Position numbers and translations under genes: made by a program. The notes beneath the pieces were generated by a model. It was given only the letters and a program-made list of their open reading frames with translations. It was not told where the DNA came from and made no database searches. A stretch of 64,000 nt of DNA, taken from an uncultured Tenacibaculum sp. GTDB taxonomy: Bacteria; Bacteroidota; Bacteroidia; Flavobacteriales; Flavobacteriaceae. Shown piece by piece: positions 52,986 through 62,017 of the stretch. Where the stretch lies: contig NZ_CANMAX010000002.1 of NCBI RefSeq assembly GCF_947495995.1, positions 789,482 through 853,481 of the forward strand, given 5' to 3'. Every line of letters begins with the position of its first letter. The first letter of the stretch is position 1.

Positions 52986-54161
52986 CTAATAATTCCTGTA
53001 CTGTTTAGACTCTTCAAAAACAGCAGAAAGAATCTTTTTTTCAAGTTCATCAAACACTATATTTCTTCTTTTCATTACGACTTCTGCTACTTCACTTACT
53101 TTGTTCATTTTATATTCTGTGAATCCAGAAGCTCCACCCCAACTAAATGACGGAACAAAATTTCTTGGAAAACCACTTCCAAAAATATTTGCTGAAACTC
53201 CAACAACTGTTCCGGTATTAAACATTGTATTAATTCCACATTTGGAATGATCTCCCATAATTAAACCACAAAATTGTAATCCAGTTTTTGCAAATCTTCC
53301 AGTCTCGTAACTCCACAAACGAACTTCAGCATAATTATTTTTTAAATTAGAATTATTCGTATCTGCTCCTAAATTACACCATTCTCCTAATACAGAATTT
53401 CCTAAGAAACCATCGTGTCCTTTGTTAGAATATCCAAATAAAACTGAATTATTCACTTCTCCACCAACTTTACAATACGGACCTAAAGTTGTTGCTCCGT
53501 ATATTTTGGCCCCTAATTTTAACACTGAATTTTCACACATTGCTAATGCACCACGTACAACCACACCTTCCATAATTTCTGCATTCTTCCCAATGTAAAT
53601 CGGTCCAGTTGTAGCATTTAAAGTTGCAAAAGTTAATTTAGCTCCTTCTTCTATGAAAATATTTTCTCTTCCAACGCACTGAACTGTTTCAGGGATTGGT
53701 TGAGATTTTCTTCCTTCAGTTAATAAGTCATAATCTTGTCGTATAGCTTTATCATTGTTTGAAAAAATATCCCAAGTATTATTAATTTGAATAATATCTT
53801 CTTCAAACTCTATATGATTATAATTCTCAAAATCAATTTCTTCTTGATCATCTGAACTAAAAAAAGCTATAACATCTTCTCCTTTAAAAATGGCTTCATT
53901 TTTCTTCAAATTTTCAACCATGTTAACCAATTCAGGAGTAGGTAAAAAAGAAGCATTCAACATTATATTTTCTTCCATTTCTACCATTGGATACTTTTCT
54001 TCCAAATACTCTTCAGTAATTGTAGTTGTTGTTAATCCTAAGTATTTCTCCCATTTCTCACGAATAGTTAAAATTCCAACTCTAATATCGGCAACGGGAC
54101 GAGTATATGTAAACGGTAAAAGAGATGTTCTTACATCTCCATCAAATAAAATATAATTCAT
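52986..54161 (-). CDS. GlmU-family sugar nucleotidyltransferase-like protein
   Basis: 391 residues. An N-terminal nucleotidyltransferase-like part beginning ILFDGDVRTSLLPFTYTRP, which departs from the classical GxGTRM loop, and a C-terminal left-handed beta-helix (hexapeptide repeats, about 165-350: IYIGKNAEIMEGVVVRGAL). Flavobacteria use this family for UDP-sugar metabolism; whether it is active as pyrophosphorylase or acetyltransferase is open. Confidence 0.82.
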   Translation of the reverse strand: MNYILFDGDVRTSLLPFTYTRPVADIRVGILTIREKWEKYLGLTTTTITEEYLEEKYPMVEMEENIMLNASFLPTPELVNMVENLKKNEAIFKGEDVIAFFSSDDQEEIDFENYNHIEFEEDIIQINNTWDIFSNNDKAIRQDYDLLTEGRKSQPIPETVQCVGRENIFIEEGAKLTFATLNATTGPIYIGKNAEIMEGVVVRGALAMCENSVLKLGAKIYGATTLGPYCKVGGEVNNSVLFGYSNKGHDGFLGNSVLGEWCNLGADTNNSNLKNNYAEVRLWSYETGRFAKTGLQFCGLIMGDHSKCGINTMFNTGTVVGVSANIFGSGFPRNFVPSFSWGGASGFTEYKMNKVSEVAEVVMKRRNIVFDELEKKILSAVFEESKQYRNY

Positions 54162-54193
54162 TTTTATTCTTTTTTGAAGCTTGACAAACTTAC

Positions 54194-54226
54194 AATAAAA
54201 AACCGATTGTTAGGAACAATCGGTTT
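54194..54226 (-). terminator. Terminator of the DOMON/T9SS gene
   Basis: Minus strand: AAACCGATTGTT / AACAATCGGTTT stem with a 3-nt loop and a T run. Confidence 0.85.
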
Positions 54227-54250
54227 GAATATAAACGTTGAAAAAAATTA

Positions 54251-54997
54251 TTAGTTCTTAATAATTTTTTTCACTCCTAATTTATTTTCTGATCGTATTA
54301 CTAATGTATATAATCCACTTCCAACAGTGTTAAAATCTAACTCTTTACTTAATTGAGAAACTACTCCTGTTTTAATAACTCTCCCCGATAAATCATAAAC
54401 ATCTACTTTTGCAGTATCTACATCCGAAGGTAGTTGAATGTTCATATTATTAGAAACTGGATTAGGAAATGCTTCAAAAGCTAAGTTTTCAAAATCTTCT
54501 TTTCCTAAAGTAAATCCAAGTATTGTAGCTCCTCTATTTATGCTTCCATGGTAAGCATAAGATGTAGAAGCTCCAAATGCCCAAATTATACTAACACTAT
54601 TTGCTGTATTACTAAATACAAAATCATTAGTATCTCCTGTATTATTATCTCTTGTTGCAGTAATAGTTCTAACTCCTCCAGAAACTGTATTGGAAACTAA
54701 AGTCCAATCTTGACTTGAATCTGCTGTTGGTAATGATTGTGATGTTGCTCTTGCATCAACTATAGAAGTTCCATTTGTTCTAAAAACATCTGCTCCATCA
54801 AACATAGTAGAACCACCAAATCCAACTGCAAACCATGCATTTGAAGGTCCTGTTAAAACTAAAGTTGTTGTTGTTGGATCTGTTTCTAAATTGATTGTTA
54901 AATTATCTTTTAAAACCTGAGTTCCGGTTGAAAAAGTTTGTGCATGTGACAATACACTAGCAATTAATACTGAAAGAAAAAGTAATTTTTTAATCAT
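54251..54997 (-). CDS. Secreted DOMON-like protein with type IX secretion sorting domain
   Basis: 248 residues. Signal peptide about 1-19; a DOMON-like domain (about 22-160: NAWFAVGFGGSTMFDGADVF, with WAFGAS and YAYHGS), a fold that often binds heme or sugar; then a T9SS type A sorting domain (about 172-248: FEAFPNPVSNNMNIQLP, DLSGRVIKTG, GVKKIIKN). It should be exported by the gliding/PorSS machinery and anchored at the surface. It lies 3 bp after an ankyrin-repeat gene. Confidence 0.8.
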   Translation of the reverse strand: MIKKLLFLSVLIASVLSHAQTFSTGTQVLKDNLTINLETDPTTTTLVLTGPSNAWFAVGFGGSTMFDGADVFRTNGTSIVDARATSQSLPTADSSQDWTLVSNTVSGGVRTITATRDNNTGDTNDFVFSNTANSVSIIWAFGASTSYAYHGSINRGATILGFTLGKEDFENLAFEAFPNPVSNNMNIQLPSDVDTAKVDVYDLSGRVIKTGVVSQLSKELDFNTVGSGLYTLVIRSENKLGVKKIIKN

Positions 54998-55000
54998 AAT

Positions 55001-55534
55001 TTAGTTATTAAATAAGGTTAATAGTTTTTTATTATTCTGTAAAACAGCATAATCTTTAGCTGTATTTCCTCTATTATCTTTTAAATCAAATCTTGCATTT
55101 GATTTTATTAATTTCTCAGCTATACTACTTTTATTGAAAATTACAGCATAGTGTAATGCTGTGGTTCCGTTTGCATCAGACACATTTACATCTGCATCAT
55201 GTTCTAATAAATAATTCACCAATTCTTCGTTTGCTTTAACTACAGATGCCATCAATGCTGTACCATAACCATTATTTAGGTTAATCGTATTAGTTCTATC
55301 AACAATATATTTTGCAACTTGGTTATTTCCACTGTAACAAGCTAAAATAAGAGGTGTATAACCAGCCAAATTCTTTTGATCTATTAGTTCTGGTTTATCT
55401 TCTAAAATTTCTTTTAAATCAGTTAAGCTTCCAGAACGAGCTATTGAGAAAATATCTGTTTTATCTACCTGAGAAAAAGAGGCGAAATTCAAAAAAAGAA
55501 GGAAAATAAATTGTATTACAATATAATTTTTCAT
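55001..55534 (-). CDS. Exported ankyrin-repeat protein
   Basis: 177 residues. Signal peptide about 1-21, then four ankyrin repeats (LAGYTPLILACYSGNNQVAKYI; ANGTTALHYAVIFNKSSIAEKLI). Periplasmic ankyrin proteins usually bind partner proteins; the DOMON protein gene 3 bp downstream is the obvious candidate. Confidence 0.85.
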   Translation of the reverse strand: MKNYIVIQFIFLLFLNFASFSQVDKTDIFSIARSGSLTDLKEILEDKPELIDQKNLAGYTPLILACYSGNNQVAKYIVDRTNTINLNNGYGTALMASVVKANEELVNYLLEHDADVNVSDANGTTALHYAVIFNKSSIAEKLIKSNARFDLKDNRGNTAKDYAVLQNNKKLLTLFNN

Positions 55535-55746
55535 TGTTTAATATTTGGTCGTTAATAAATATAATTAAATACCTGTGATTAAACTAATTAAAAAACTCAT
55601 TTTATATAAACTAAATTTACTGAATAAGGAAAAAAAACGTTTAAAAAGGAAAAAATAGCTTTAAAAAAACTGTTAAATATTGATTAATTATACTTTTATT
55701 TTGTTCTCAATTCAATTAGGAATATTTTTAATTATAATTTTGTCTT

Positions 55747-56133
55747 ATGAAAAAAATATTGTTTAAAATTCTCTTATCAATTTTTTTAGTTGCCACAGCA
55801 TATTATTCTTTCATTTATTTTATTCCTTACAGTGAAGGTGTTCGATCTGGAGAATTAATAAAATTCAGTAGAAAAGGGTTAGCAATTAAAACTTGGGAAG
55901 GAGAAATTAGTCAGGGTATATCTGGAGCTCAAATTTTTAAGTTTTCGGTAGAAGATAAACATAAAGACGTCATTCAGAAATTAAAAGATTATCAAGGTCG
56001 TTATGTAAAATTAACTTACAAAGAACTATTTGGTAAATTCTTTTGGCTTGGTGATACCAAGTATTTTATTTTAGATGTTGAAGAAGAAAACTCACCGCAT
56101 TTTAGTGGTTTAAGATCAAAAAAGGATGAATAA
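55747..56133 (+). CDS. Small membrane-anchored conserved protein
   Basis: 128 residues. One N-terminal membrane segment (about 5-28) followed by YSEGVRSGELIKFSRKGLAIKTWEGEISQG (about 28-57), a pattern I remember from a widespread Bacteroidota family without known role. It overlaps the thioesterase gene by 8 bp. Confidence 0.65.
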   Translation: MKKILFKILLSIFLVATAYYSFIYFIPYSEGVRSGELIKFSRKGLAIKTWEGEISQGISGAQIFKFSVEDKHKDVIQKLKDYQGRYVKLTYKELFGKFFWLGDTKYFILDVEEENSPHFSGLRSKKDE

Positions 56134-56674
56134 AATATATAAACACGTAGAAGACACTAAGATCACAATTTCTGAACTCATGCTTCCATCTCACGCTAAT
56201 TTTAGTGGTAAAATTCATGGAGGTTACATTCTAAATTTAATGGATCAAATTGCTTTTGCATGTGCTTCTAAATATTCAGGTACATATTGTGTTACAGCTT
56301 CAGTTGATACCGTTGATTTTCTAAATCCAATAGAAGTTGGTGAACTTGTAACTATGAAAGCTTCCATCAATTATGTTGGAAGGACTTCTATGGTCGTTGG
56401 TATTCGTGTAGAATCTCAACACATTCAATCTGGTGAAGTAAAACATTGTAATTCTTCATATTTCACAATGGTCGCAAAGAATGATACAAGTAAAAAAGTT
56501 AATGTTCCTGGTTTAATTTTAAATAGCGAACTTGAAATCAGGCGTTTCTTAAAAGCTTTAAAAAGAATTCAAATGAAAAAGAATCGACAAGATGAATTTG
56601 ATAGTGATGATTTTATACCTGAAAACTATTTAAAGGAACTTAAAAAATATAACGTGAAAATAGAATTAGAATAA
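56126..56674 (+). CDS. Acyl-CoA thioesterase (hotdog fold)
   Basis: 182 residues. HANFSGKIHGGYILNLMDQIAF (about 19-40) contains the catalytic Asp and the hotdog helix of YciA/BFIT-type enzymes, and SVDTVDFLNPIEVGE follows. A C-terminal helical tail of about 45 residues is charged. It is encoded in a three-gene run with the membrane protein and the cyclase. Confidence 0.88.
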   Translation: MNKIYKHVEDTKITISELMLPSHANFSGKIHGGYILNLMDQIAFACASKYSGTYCVTASVDTVDFLNPIEVGELVTMKASINYVGRTSMVVGIRVESQHIQSGEVKHCNSSYFTMVAKNDTSKKVNVPGLILNSELEIRRFLKALKRIQMKKNRQDEFDSDDFIPENYLKELKKYNVKIELE

Positions 56675-57370
56675 ATGACAGAAATAATTGATCTCAGTCA
56701 AGAGATTTATGAAGGAATGCCCGTTTTTAAAAGTCTTCCACAAGTAAAAATAGAAATTCATAACACACACGAAGAATGGAATGATGAAATCAATCCAACA
56801 ACAAAAACTCCTGCTGTATACAAACTAGAACTTGGTGAGCATACTGGTACCCATGTAGATGCTATAAATCACATGGCAAAAGAACATGTGGGGAAATCTA
56901 TAGATACTATGCCTCTTTCTATGTTTTACACAGAGGGAATTTGCTTAGATTTTTCTCATAAAGGCTTTCGTGAGTTAATTACTTCAGAAGATGTAAAAAA
57001 AGAGCTAGGAAAAGAAAATTTAACTATTAAAGCTGGAGATACAGTACTTATTTACACAGATCACTATCGAAAAGCTTTTAATACTGAAAATTGGGGAAAT
57101 GGACCAGGAATTACTGCGGAATGTTGTCGTTGGTTAGGAAATCAAAAAATTGCAGCATTTGGTGTAGAAACAATGTCTCCTGGAGTACCTAAAATTTCTA
57201 ACAAAGAGGTACATTATATTTGTGGTGAAATGGGATTTACTCATTATGAAAATATGATAAACCTTTATCAATTAATCGGTAGAGGAAGATTTCGCTTTAT
57301 TGCACTTCCTTTAAAAATAAGAGGAGGAACTGGCTCGCCTGTTAGAGCTGTTGCCATTTTCAATGAATAA
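56675..57370 (+). CDS. Cyclase-family hydrolase (kynurenine-formamidase-like)
   Basis: 231 residues. The metal motif HTGTHVDAINH (about 52-62) defines the cyclase/KynB fold. VLIYTDHYRKAF and GPGITAECCRWL are further conserved blocks. It hydrolyses amides or lactones; without kyn genes nearby the substrate is unknown. It starts on the base after the thioesterase stop. Confidence 0.85.
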   Translation: MTEIIDLSQEIYEGMPVFKSLPQVKIEIHNTHEEWNDEINPTTKTPAVYKLELGEHTGTHVDAINHMAKEHVGKSIDTMPLSMFYTEGICLDFSHKGFRELITSEDVKKELGKENLTIKAGDTVLIYTDHYRKAFNTENWGNGPGITAECCRWLGNQKIAAFGVETMSPGVPKISNKEVHYICGEMGFTHYENMINLYQLIGRGRFRFIALPLKIRGGTGSPVRAVAIFNE

Positions 57371-57402
57371 AAAAAGTCAAAGCGAATGCTTTGACTTTTT
57401 TT
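57371..57402. terminator. Bidirectional terminator
   Basis: A 13-bp stem AAAAAGTCAAAGC / GCTTTGACTTTTT with loop GAAT, between convergent genes. Confidence 0.9.
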
Positions 57403-57423
57403 ATAATATTATGTTTCTTGTTA

Positions 57424-58431
57424 TTACCAACGAATAACTACAGATCCCCAAGTAAATCCACTACCAAAGGCTGCTAAAACAACTAAATCATCTTCTTTGA
57501 TTTTTCCTTCTTCCCAAGCTTCAGTTAAAGCAATAATAATAGATGCTGCTGTTGTATTACCGTAACGCATGATATTATTGTATACTTTATCATTAGATAA
57601 TTCAAACTTCTTCTGAATAAATTGAGCTATTCTTAAATTAGCTTGATGAGGAATTAACATATCGATATCATCTTTCTGCAAACCGTTTGCTGTTAATCCT
57701 TCAATAATAGCTTCAGAAAAACGAACTACTGCATGTTTAAAAACAAACTGTCCGTTCATATGTGGAAAATATGAAGTATCCTCAGGATCATTAGCTTCTA
57801 TAATTTCTGGCACCCAACGATTCGTTGATGGACCAATTAATGCTAATTCGCGAGCATGCTTTCCTTCAGAATGTAAATGAGAAGATAAAATACCTTTACC
57901 TTTTTCTTCTGTTCTAGATAATACTGCTGCTCCTGCCCCATCTCCAAAGATTACAGTTACTCCTCTACCTCTAGTAGATCTTTCTAAACCTCCAGAATGA
58001 TTTTCAGAACCGATTACAAGAACATTTTTATACATTCCTGTTTTAATGAATTGATCTGCAACAGATAATGAATATATAAAACCAGAACATTGGTTACGTA
58101 CATCTAACGCTCCAATCGTTGGCATATCTAACATATCTTGTATTTGTACTCCTCCTCCAGGAAAATACATATCAGGACTTAAAGTAGCAAAAATGATAAA
58201 ATCGATATCATCTTTAGTTAATCCTGCTCTTTCGATAGCAATTTTAGCAGCCTTAGCTCCCATTACAGCCGTCGTATCTTCAGTTTTTGGGTCTATCCAA
58301 CGACGCTCTTTAATTCCTGTTCTCTCCTGTATCCACTCGTCACTAGTTTCCATCCATTGTGTTAAATCATCATTTGTCACAACATTTTCAGGAACATAGT
58401 ACCCTAAACCAGTAATTTTTGAATTATACAT
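57424..58431 (-). CDS. fabH: 3-oxoacyl-ACP synthase III (FabH family)
   Basis: 335 residues. Catalytic triad: Cys in VRNQCSGFIYSL (about 115), His in PHQANLRI (about 262) and Asn in RYGNTTAASI (about 292). It starts fatty acid chains from acyl-CoA and malonyl-ACP. As flavobacteria often have more than one FabH, it may be the housekeeping copy or an accessory one. Confidence 0.93.
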   Translation of the reverse strand: MYNSKITGLGYYVPENVVTNDDLTQWMETSDEWIQERTGIKERRWIDPKTEDTTAVMGAKAAKIAIERAGLTKDDIDFIIFATLSPDMYFPGGGVQIQDMLDMPTIGALDVRNQCSGFIYSLSVADQFIKTGMYKNVLVIGSENHSGGLERSTRGRGVTVIFGDGAGAAVLSRTEEKGKGILSSHLHSEGKHARELALIGPSTNRWVPEIIEANDPEDTSYFPHMNGQFVFKHAVVRFSEAIIEGLTANGLQKDDIDMLIPHQANLRIAQFIQKKFELSNDKVYNNIMRYGNTTAASIIIALTEAWEEGKIKEDDLVVLAAFGSGFTWGSVVIRW

Positions 58432-58634
58432 ATATAATCTGTTATAATTTAGTTGTTTGCCAATTAACAGCTGGTAAAAGTATGAATTTTATAATATTCG
58501 AGCAAAAATGACTATGAACAAAATTTAAAAATGTCAAGGTGTCAGTAGAATTTTAATTTCTTATTTTTATTGTACTTTTATAAAGATAAAAGTTAATCCC
58601 TTAATTAATAAAAACATTTTCTTAAATTGAATTC

Positions 58635-59885
58635 ATGAATTTCAGAAAAATACTTCAATTTACATTGTTGATTCTGGCTGCCGAAATAATTTATGCATTA
58701 CCTTTTGTTTTGATAAGAATTTTTCGCCCAACATTTTTAGCAGCATTTGACATTGATAATAAAAGTATAGGTTTTTGTTTTTCTCTCTATGGAATCACTG
58801 CTATGATTTCTTATTTTATTGGTGGACTTATTGCTGATAAATTTCAACCTAAATATTTAATGAGCATTGCTTTATTATTAACAGGTTTGGGCGGTCTTGT
58901 TTGGGTATACTATCCTTCTTTAGAAACATTGTACCTTTTATATGTATACTGGGGAGTTACTTCTATTATGCTATTTTGGTCTCCTTTAATTAAATCTGTT
59001 CGTATTCTTGGTGAAAAAAAGAAGCAAATTTTAGCTTTTTCTATTGTTGAAGGTGGACGAGGATTAGTAGCTGCTATTATTGGTACTATTGGAATTATTG
59101 TTATAACCGCTATGATTCCTGATGAAGATTCTTCAAAAGAAATGTTACAAGGTGCTATGAACAAAATTTATTTAATAACATCTGTACTAATCATTTTGAT
59201 GTCTTTTTTGATGTTATTGTTACCAAACTTTGGAGATACCTCTAAAATTATTTCAAAAAATAAAATTGGAGCTAACATTATAAAAGCTTTAAAGTATCCT
59301 GTAGTCTGGATTTTGATGGTTATTATACTTACTTCTTATATAGGATATAGAGTTGCAGATGTATTTACACAATATGCCAGTGAGATTTATGGCTACAATG
59401 CAAGAGAATCAGCAGAACTTGGAATAGTGTATTCTTATTTAAGACCTGTTGTTTGTATCTTGATTATATTCTTTGCTCGAAAAGCCAATCCATCTAAGTG
59501 GCTAATTATTGGATTTTCTGTAATGTCTTTTGGTAGTTTATTGTTAGTATTTAATGAAAAAGTATTACATCTATCTTTACTAATTCCTATTTTATCTGCA
59601 CTTACTGGTACTTATACTTTAAGAGTACTTTATTTTACAGTATTAGAAGATGCTAAAATTCCGATAACCATTACAGGAACTGTTGTAGGAATATTATCTG
59701 TTGTTGGTTTTTCTCCTGATATCTTTTTAGGTTTTATTGAAGGATATTATTTAGATGAAGTTGGAGGTGTTCTTGGTTTCCAATTCTTATTTGTTTTCTT
59801 ATTGGTAAGTTCTATTATAGGGCTCTTTGCCTCTATTTTATTTTATAACTCTATAAAATCTAGAAACAAATTACTGTCATCATGA
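58635..59885 (+). CDS. MFS transporter
   Basis: 416 residues with 12 predicted membrane segments. The conserved loop between segments 2 and 3 reads GGLIADKFQPKYL. Similar to sugar-phosphate/nitrate-type MFS members, but with no substrate-diagnostic motif. It stands alone, 77 bp before htpG. Confidence 0.85.
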   Translation: MNFRKILQFTLLILAAEIIYALPFVLIRIFRPTFLAAFDIDNKSIGFCFSLYGITAMISYFIGGLIADKFQPKYLMSIALLLTGLGGLVWVYYPSLETLYLLYVYWGVTSIMLFWSPLIKSVRILGEKKKQILAFSIVEGGRGLVAAIIGTIGIIVITAMIPDEDSSKEMLQGAMNKIYLITSVLIILMSFLMLLLPNFGDTSKIISKNKIGANIIKALKYPVVWILMVIILTSYIGYRVADVFTQYASEIYGYNARESAELGIVYSYLRPVVCILIIFFARKANPSKWLIIGFSVMSFGSLLLVFNEKVLHLSLLIPILSALTGTYTLRVLYFTVLEDAKIPITITGTVVGILSVVGFSPDIFLGFIEGYYLDEVGGVLGFQFLFVFLLVSSIIGLFASILFYNSIKSRNKLLSS

Positions 59886-59962
59886 CATTTTTCACTTTTT
59901 GGTATTTTTTTTGACAAGCTTACCTTGTAAAATTTAGAATAAAAAATCAAATACATATCATT

Positions 59963-61852
59963 ATGAGTAAAGGAAGCATTAATGTATCGGTAGAAAATAT
60001 TTTCCCGCTAATTAAAAAATTCTTGTATTCAGATCACGAAATATTCTTACGTGAGTTAATATCTAATGCAACAGATGCTACTACTAAATTAAAGCATTTA
60101 ATTTCTATTAGAGAAGCTAAAGTAGAATATGGAAATCCGCAAATAGAAATCAAGATTGATAAAGAAAACAAAACACTTCATATTATAGACCAAGGTCTAG
60201 GTATGACAGCTGAAGAAGTTGAAAAATATATCAATCAGATTGCTTTTTCTGGAGCTGAAGAGTTCTTAGAAAAATATAAAGATTCAAACAACGAAACAGG
60301 TGTAATCGGTCATTTTGGATTAGGTTTCTATTCTGCATTTATGGTTGCAGATAAAGTAGAAATTATCACTAAATCTTTTAAAGATGAAGCTGCTGCTCAC
60401 TGGACTTGTGATGGATCGCCTGAATATACTTTAGAAGCACATGATAAAACAGAAAGAGGAACAGAAATCATTCTTCATATTTCTGAAGATGAAAAAGATT
60501 TCTTAGAAGATTCAAAAATTTCTGGGTTATTAACTAAATATAACCGTTTCAACCAAATTCCTATTAAATTCGGAACAAAGACTGAAGCGTTACCATTACC
60601 TGAAGGTGCTGCAGAAGATGCAAAACCAGAAACAAAAGAAGTGGACAACATCATTAACAATACTAATCCAGCTTGGACAAAAAAGCCTGCTGATTTAGAA
60701 GAAGATGATTATAAAAACTTCTACAGAGAATTGTATCCAATGCAGTTCGAAGAGCCTTTATTCAATATTCATTTGAATGTTGATTATCCTTTTAACTTAA
60801 CTGGTATTTTATATTTCCCACGTTTATCTCAAAATATGGATATTCAAAAGGATAAAATTCAGTTATACCAAAATCAAGTATTTGTAACAGACAACGTAGA
60901 AGGAATTGTTCCTGATTTCTTACAAATGCTAAAAGGTGTTATCGATTCTCCAGATATTCCATTAAACGTTTCTCGTTCATATTTACAAGCAGATGGAGCT
61001 GTAAAGAAAATTTCTGGTTACATTACTAAAAAAGTAGCTGATAAACTTTCTTCTTTATTCAAAAAAGATCGTGAAGATTTTGAGCAAAAGTGGAATGATA
61101 TCAAAGTAATTATTGAGTATGGTATGTTATCTGAAGATAAATTCTTCGATAAAGCTAAAAAGTTTGCCTTATACCCTACTGTAAATGATACTTTCTTTAC
61201 TTATGAAGAGTTAATTGAGAAAACAAAAGATTCTCAAACTGACAAAGACGGAAATCATATCATATTATATGCTGCAAACAAAGATGCTCAGCATAGTTAT
61301 ATTGAAGATGCAAAAGCAAAAGGATACGAAGTTTTATTATTAGACTCTCCAATTGTTTCGCATTTAATGCAAAAATTAGAAACATCTTCTGGCGATGCCA
61401 AATTACAATTTAAGCGTGTAGATGCAGATCATGTAGATAATTTAATCAAGAAAGACGATACAGTAATTTCTAAACTTTCTGATGAAGAAAAAGAGAAATT
61501 AAAACCAGTTATTGAAGGTGCTGTAAACAACACTAGTTATACTGTTCAGTTAGAAGCTATGGATTCTTCTGCTTCTCCTTTCTTAATTACTGTTCCTGAA
61601 TTTATGCGTAGAATGAAAGAAATGAGTGCTACTGGCGGCGGCGGAATGATGGGAATGGGTAATATGCCAGAAATGTATAACCTTGTGGTAAATACAAATC
61701 ATGAATTAGTCTCTGATATTTTAAATGCTGATGAATCAAAACAAAAAGAATTAATTTCTCAAGCTTTTGATTTAGCTAAATTATCTCAGAACTTATTACA
61801 TGGTGAAGAATTGACCAACTTTATCAAACGTTCTTATGATTTGATTAAATAA
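59963..61852 (+). CDS. htpG: Hsp90 chaperone HtpG
   Basis: 629 residues, the normal length. GHKL ATPase N-domain with FLRELISNATDA (about 29-40), DQGLGM and GHFGLGFYSAFM (about 115-126); middle domain with the catalytic-loop Arg in NVSRSYLQ (about 338-345); a C-terminal dimerisation domain with a Gly/Met loop (GGGGMMGMGNMPEMYN). Cytosolic ATP-dependent chaperone. Confidence 0.97.
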   Translation: MSKGSINVSVENIFPLIKKFLYSDHEIFLRELISNATDATTKLKHLISIREAKVEYGNPQIEIKIDKENKTLHIIDQGLGMTAEEVEKYINQIAFSGAEEFLEKYKDSNNETGVIGHFGLGFYSAFMVADKVEIITKSFKDEAAAHWTCDGSPEYTLEAHDKTERGTEIILHISEDEKDFLEDSKISGLLTKYNRFNQIPIKFGTKTEALPLPEGAAEDAKPETKEVDNIINNTNPAWTKKPADLEEDDYKNFYRELYPMQFEEPLFNIHLNVDYPFNLTGILYFPRLSQNMDIQKDKIQLYQNQVFVTDNVEGIVPDFLQMLKGVIDSPDIPLNVSRSYLQADGAVKKISGYITKKVADKLSSLFKKDREDFEQKWNDIKVIIEYGMLSEDKFFDKAKKFALYPTVNDTFFTYEELIEKTKDSQTDKDGNHIILYAANKDAQHSYIEDAKAKGYEVLLLDSPIVSHLMQKLETSSGDAKLQFKRVDADHVDNLIKKDDTVISKLSDEEKEKLKPVIEGAVNNTSYTVQLEAMDSSASPFLITVPEFMRRMKEMSATGGGGMMGMGNMPEMYNLVVNTNHELVSDILNADESKQKELISQAFDLAKLSQNLLHGEELTNFIKRSYDLIK

Positions 61853-61874
61853 GGTTAAGACTCTTACAAAAACT

Positions 61875-61911
61875 AAAAAAATCTCTTTGTTATTAACAAA
61901 GAGATTTTTTT
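61875..61911 (+). terminator. Terminator of htpG
   Basis: A 17-bp stem (left arm ending ATCTCTTTGTT, right arm AACAAAGAGAT) with loop ATT and T-rich right side. Confidence 0.9.
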
Positions 61912-61984
61912 TGTGTGAAAAAACACTTTTTATAAAAAGTATCATCTTATTATAAATTAAACTTTCTAATCTGAGTTAATTGAC

Positions 61985-61992
61985 TATTTTTG
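61985..61992 (+). promoter_or_regulatory. Putative -7 box of the surface-protein gene
   Basis: TATTTTTG, matching TAnnTTTG, 26 bp before the ATG; TTTC at 61963-61966 (18-nt spacing) could be the -33. Confidence 0.5.
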
Positions 61993-62017
61993 CGGCTTTT
62001 AAAATTAATCCCATTCT

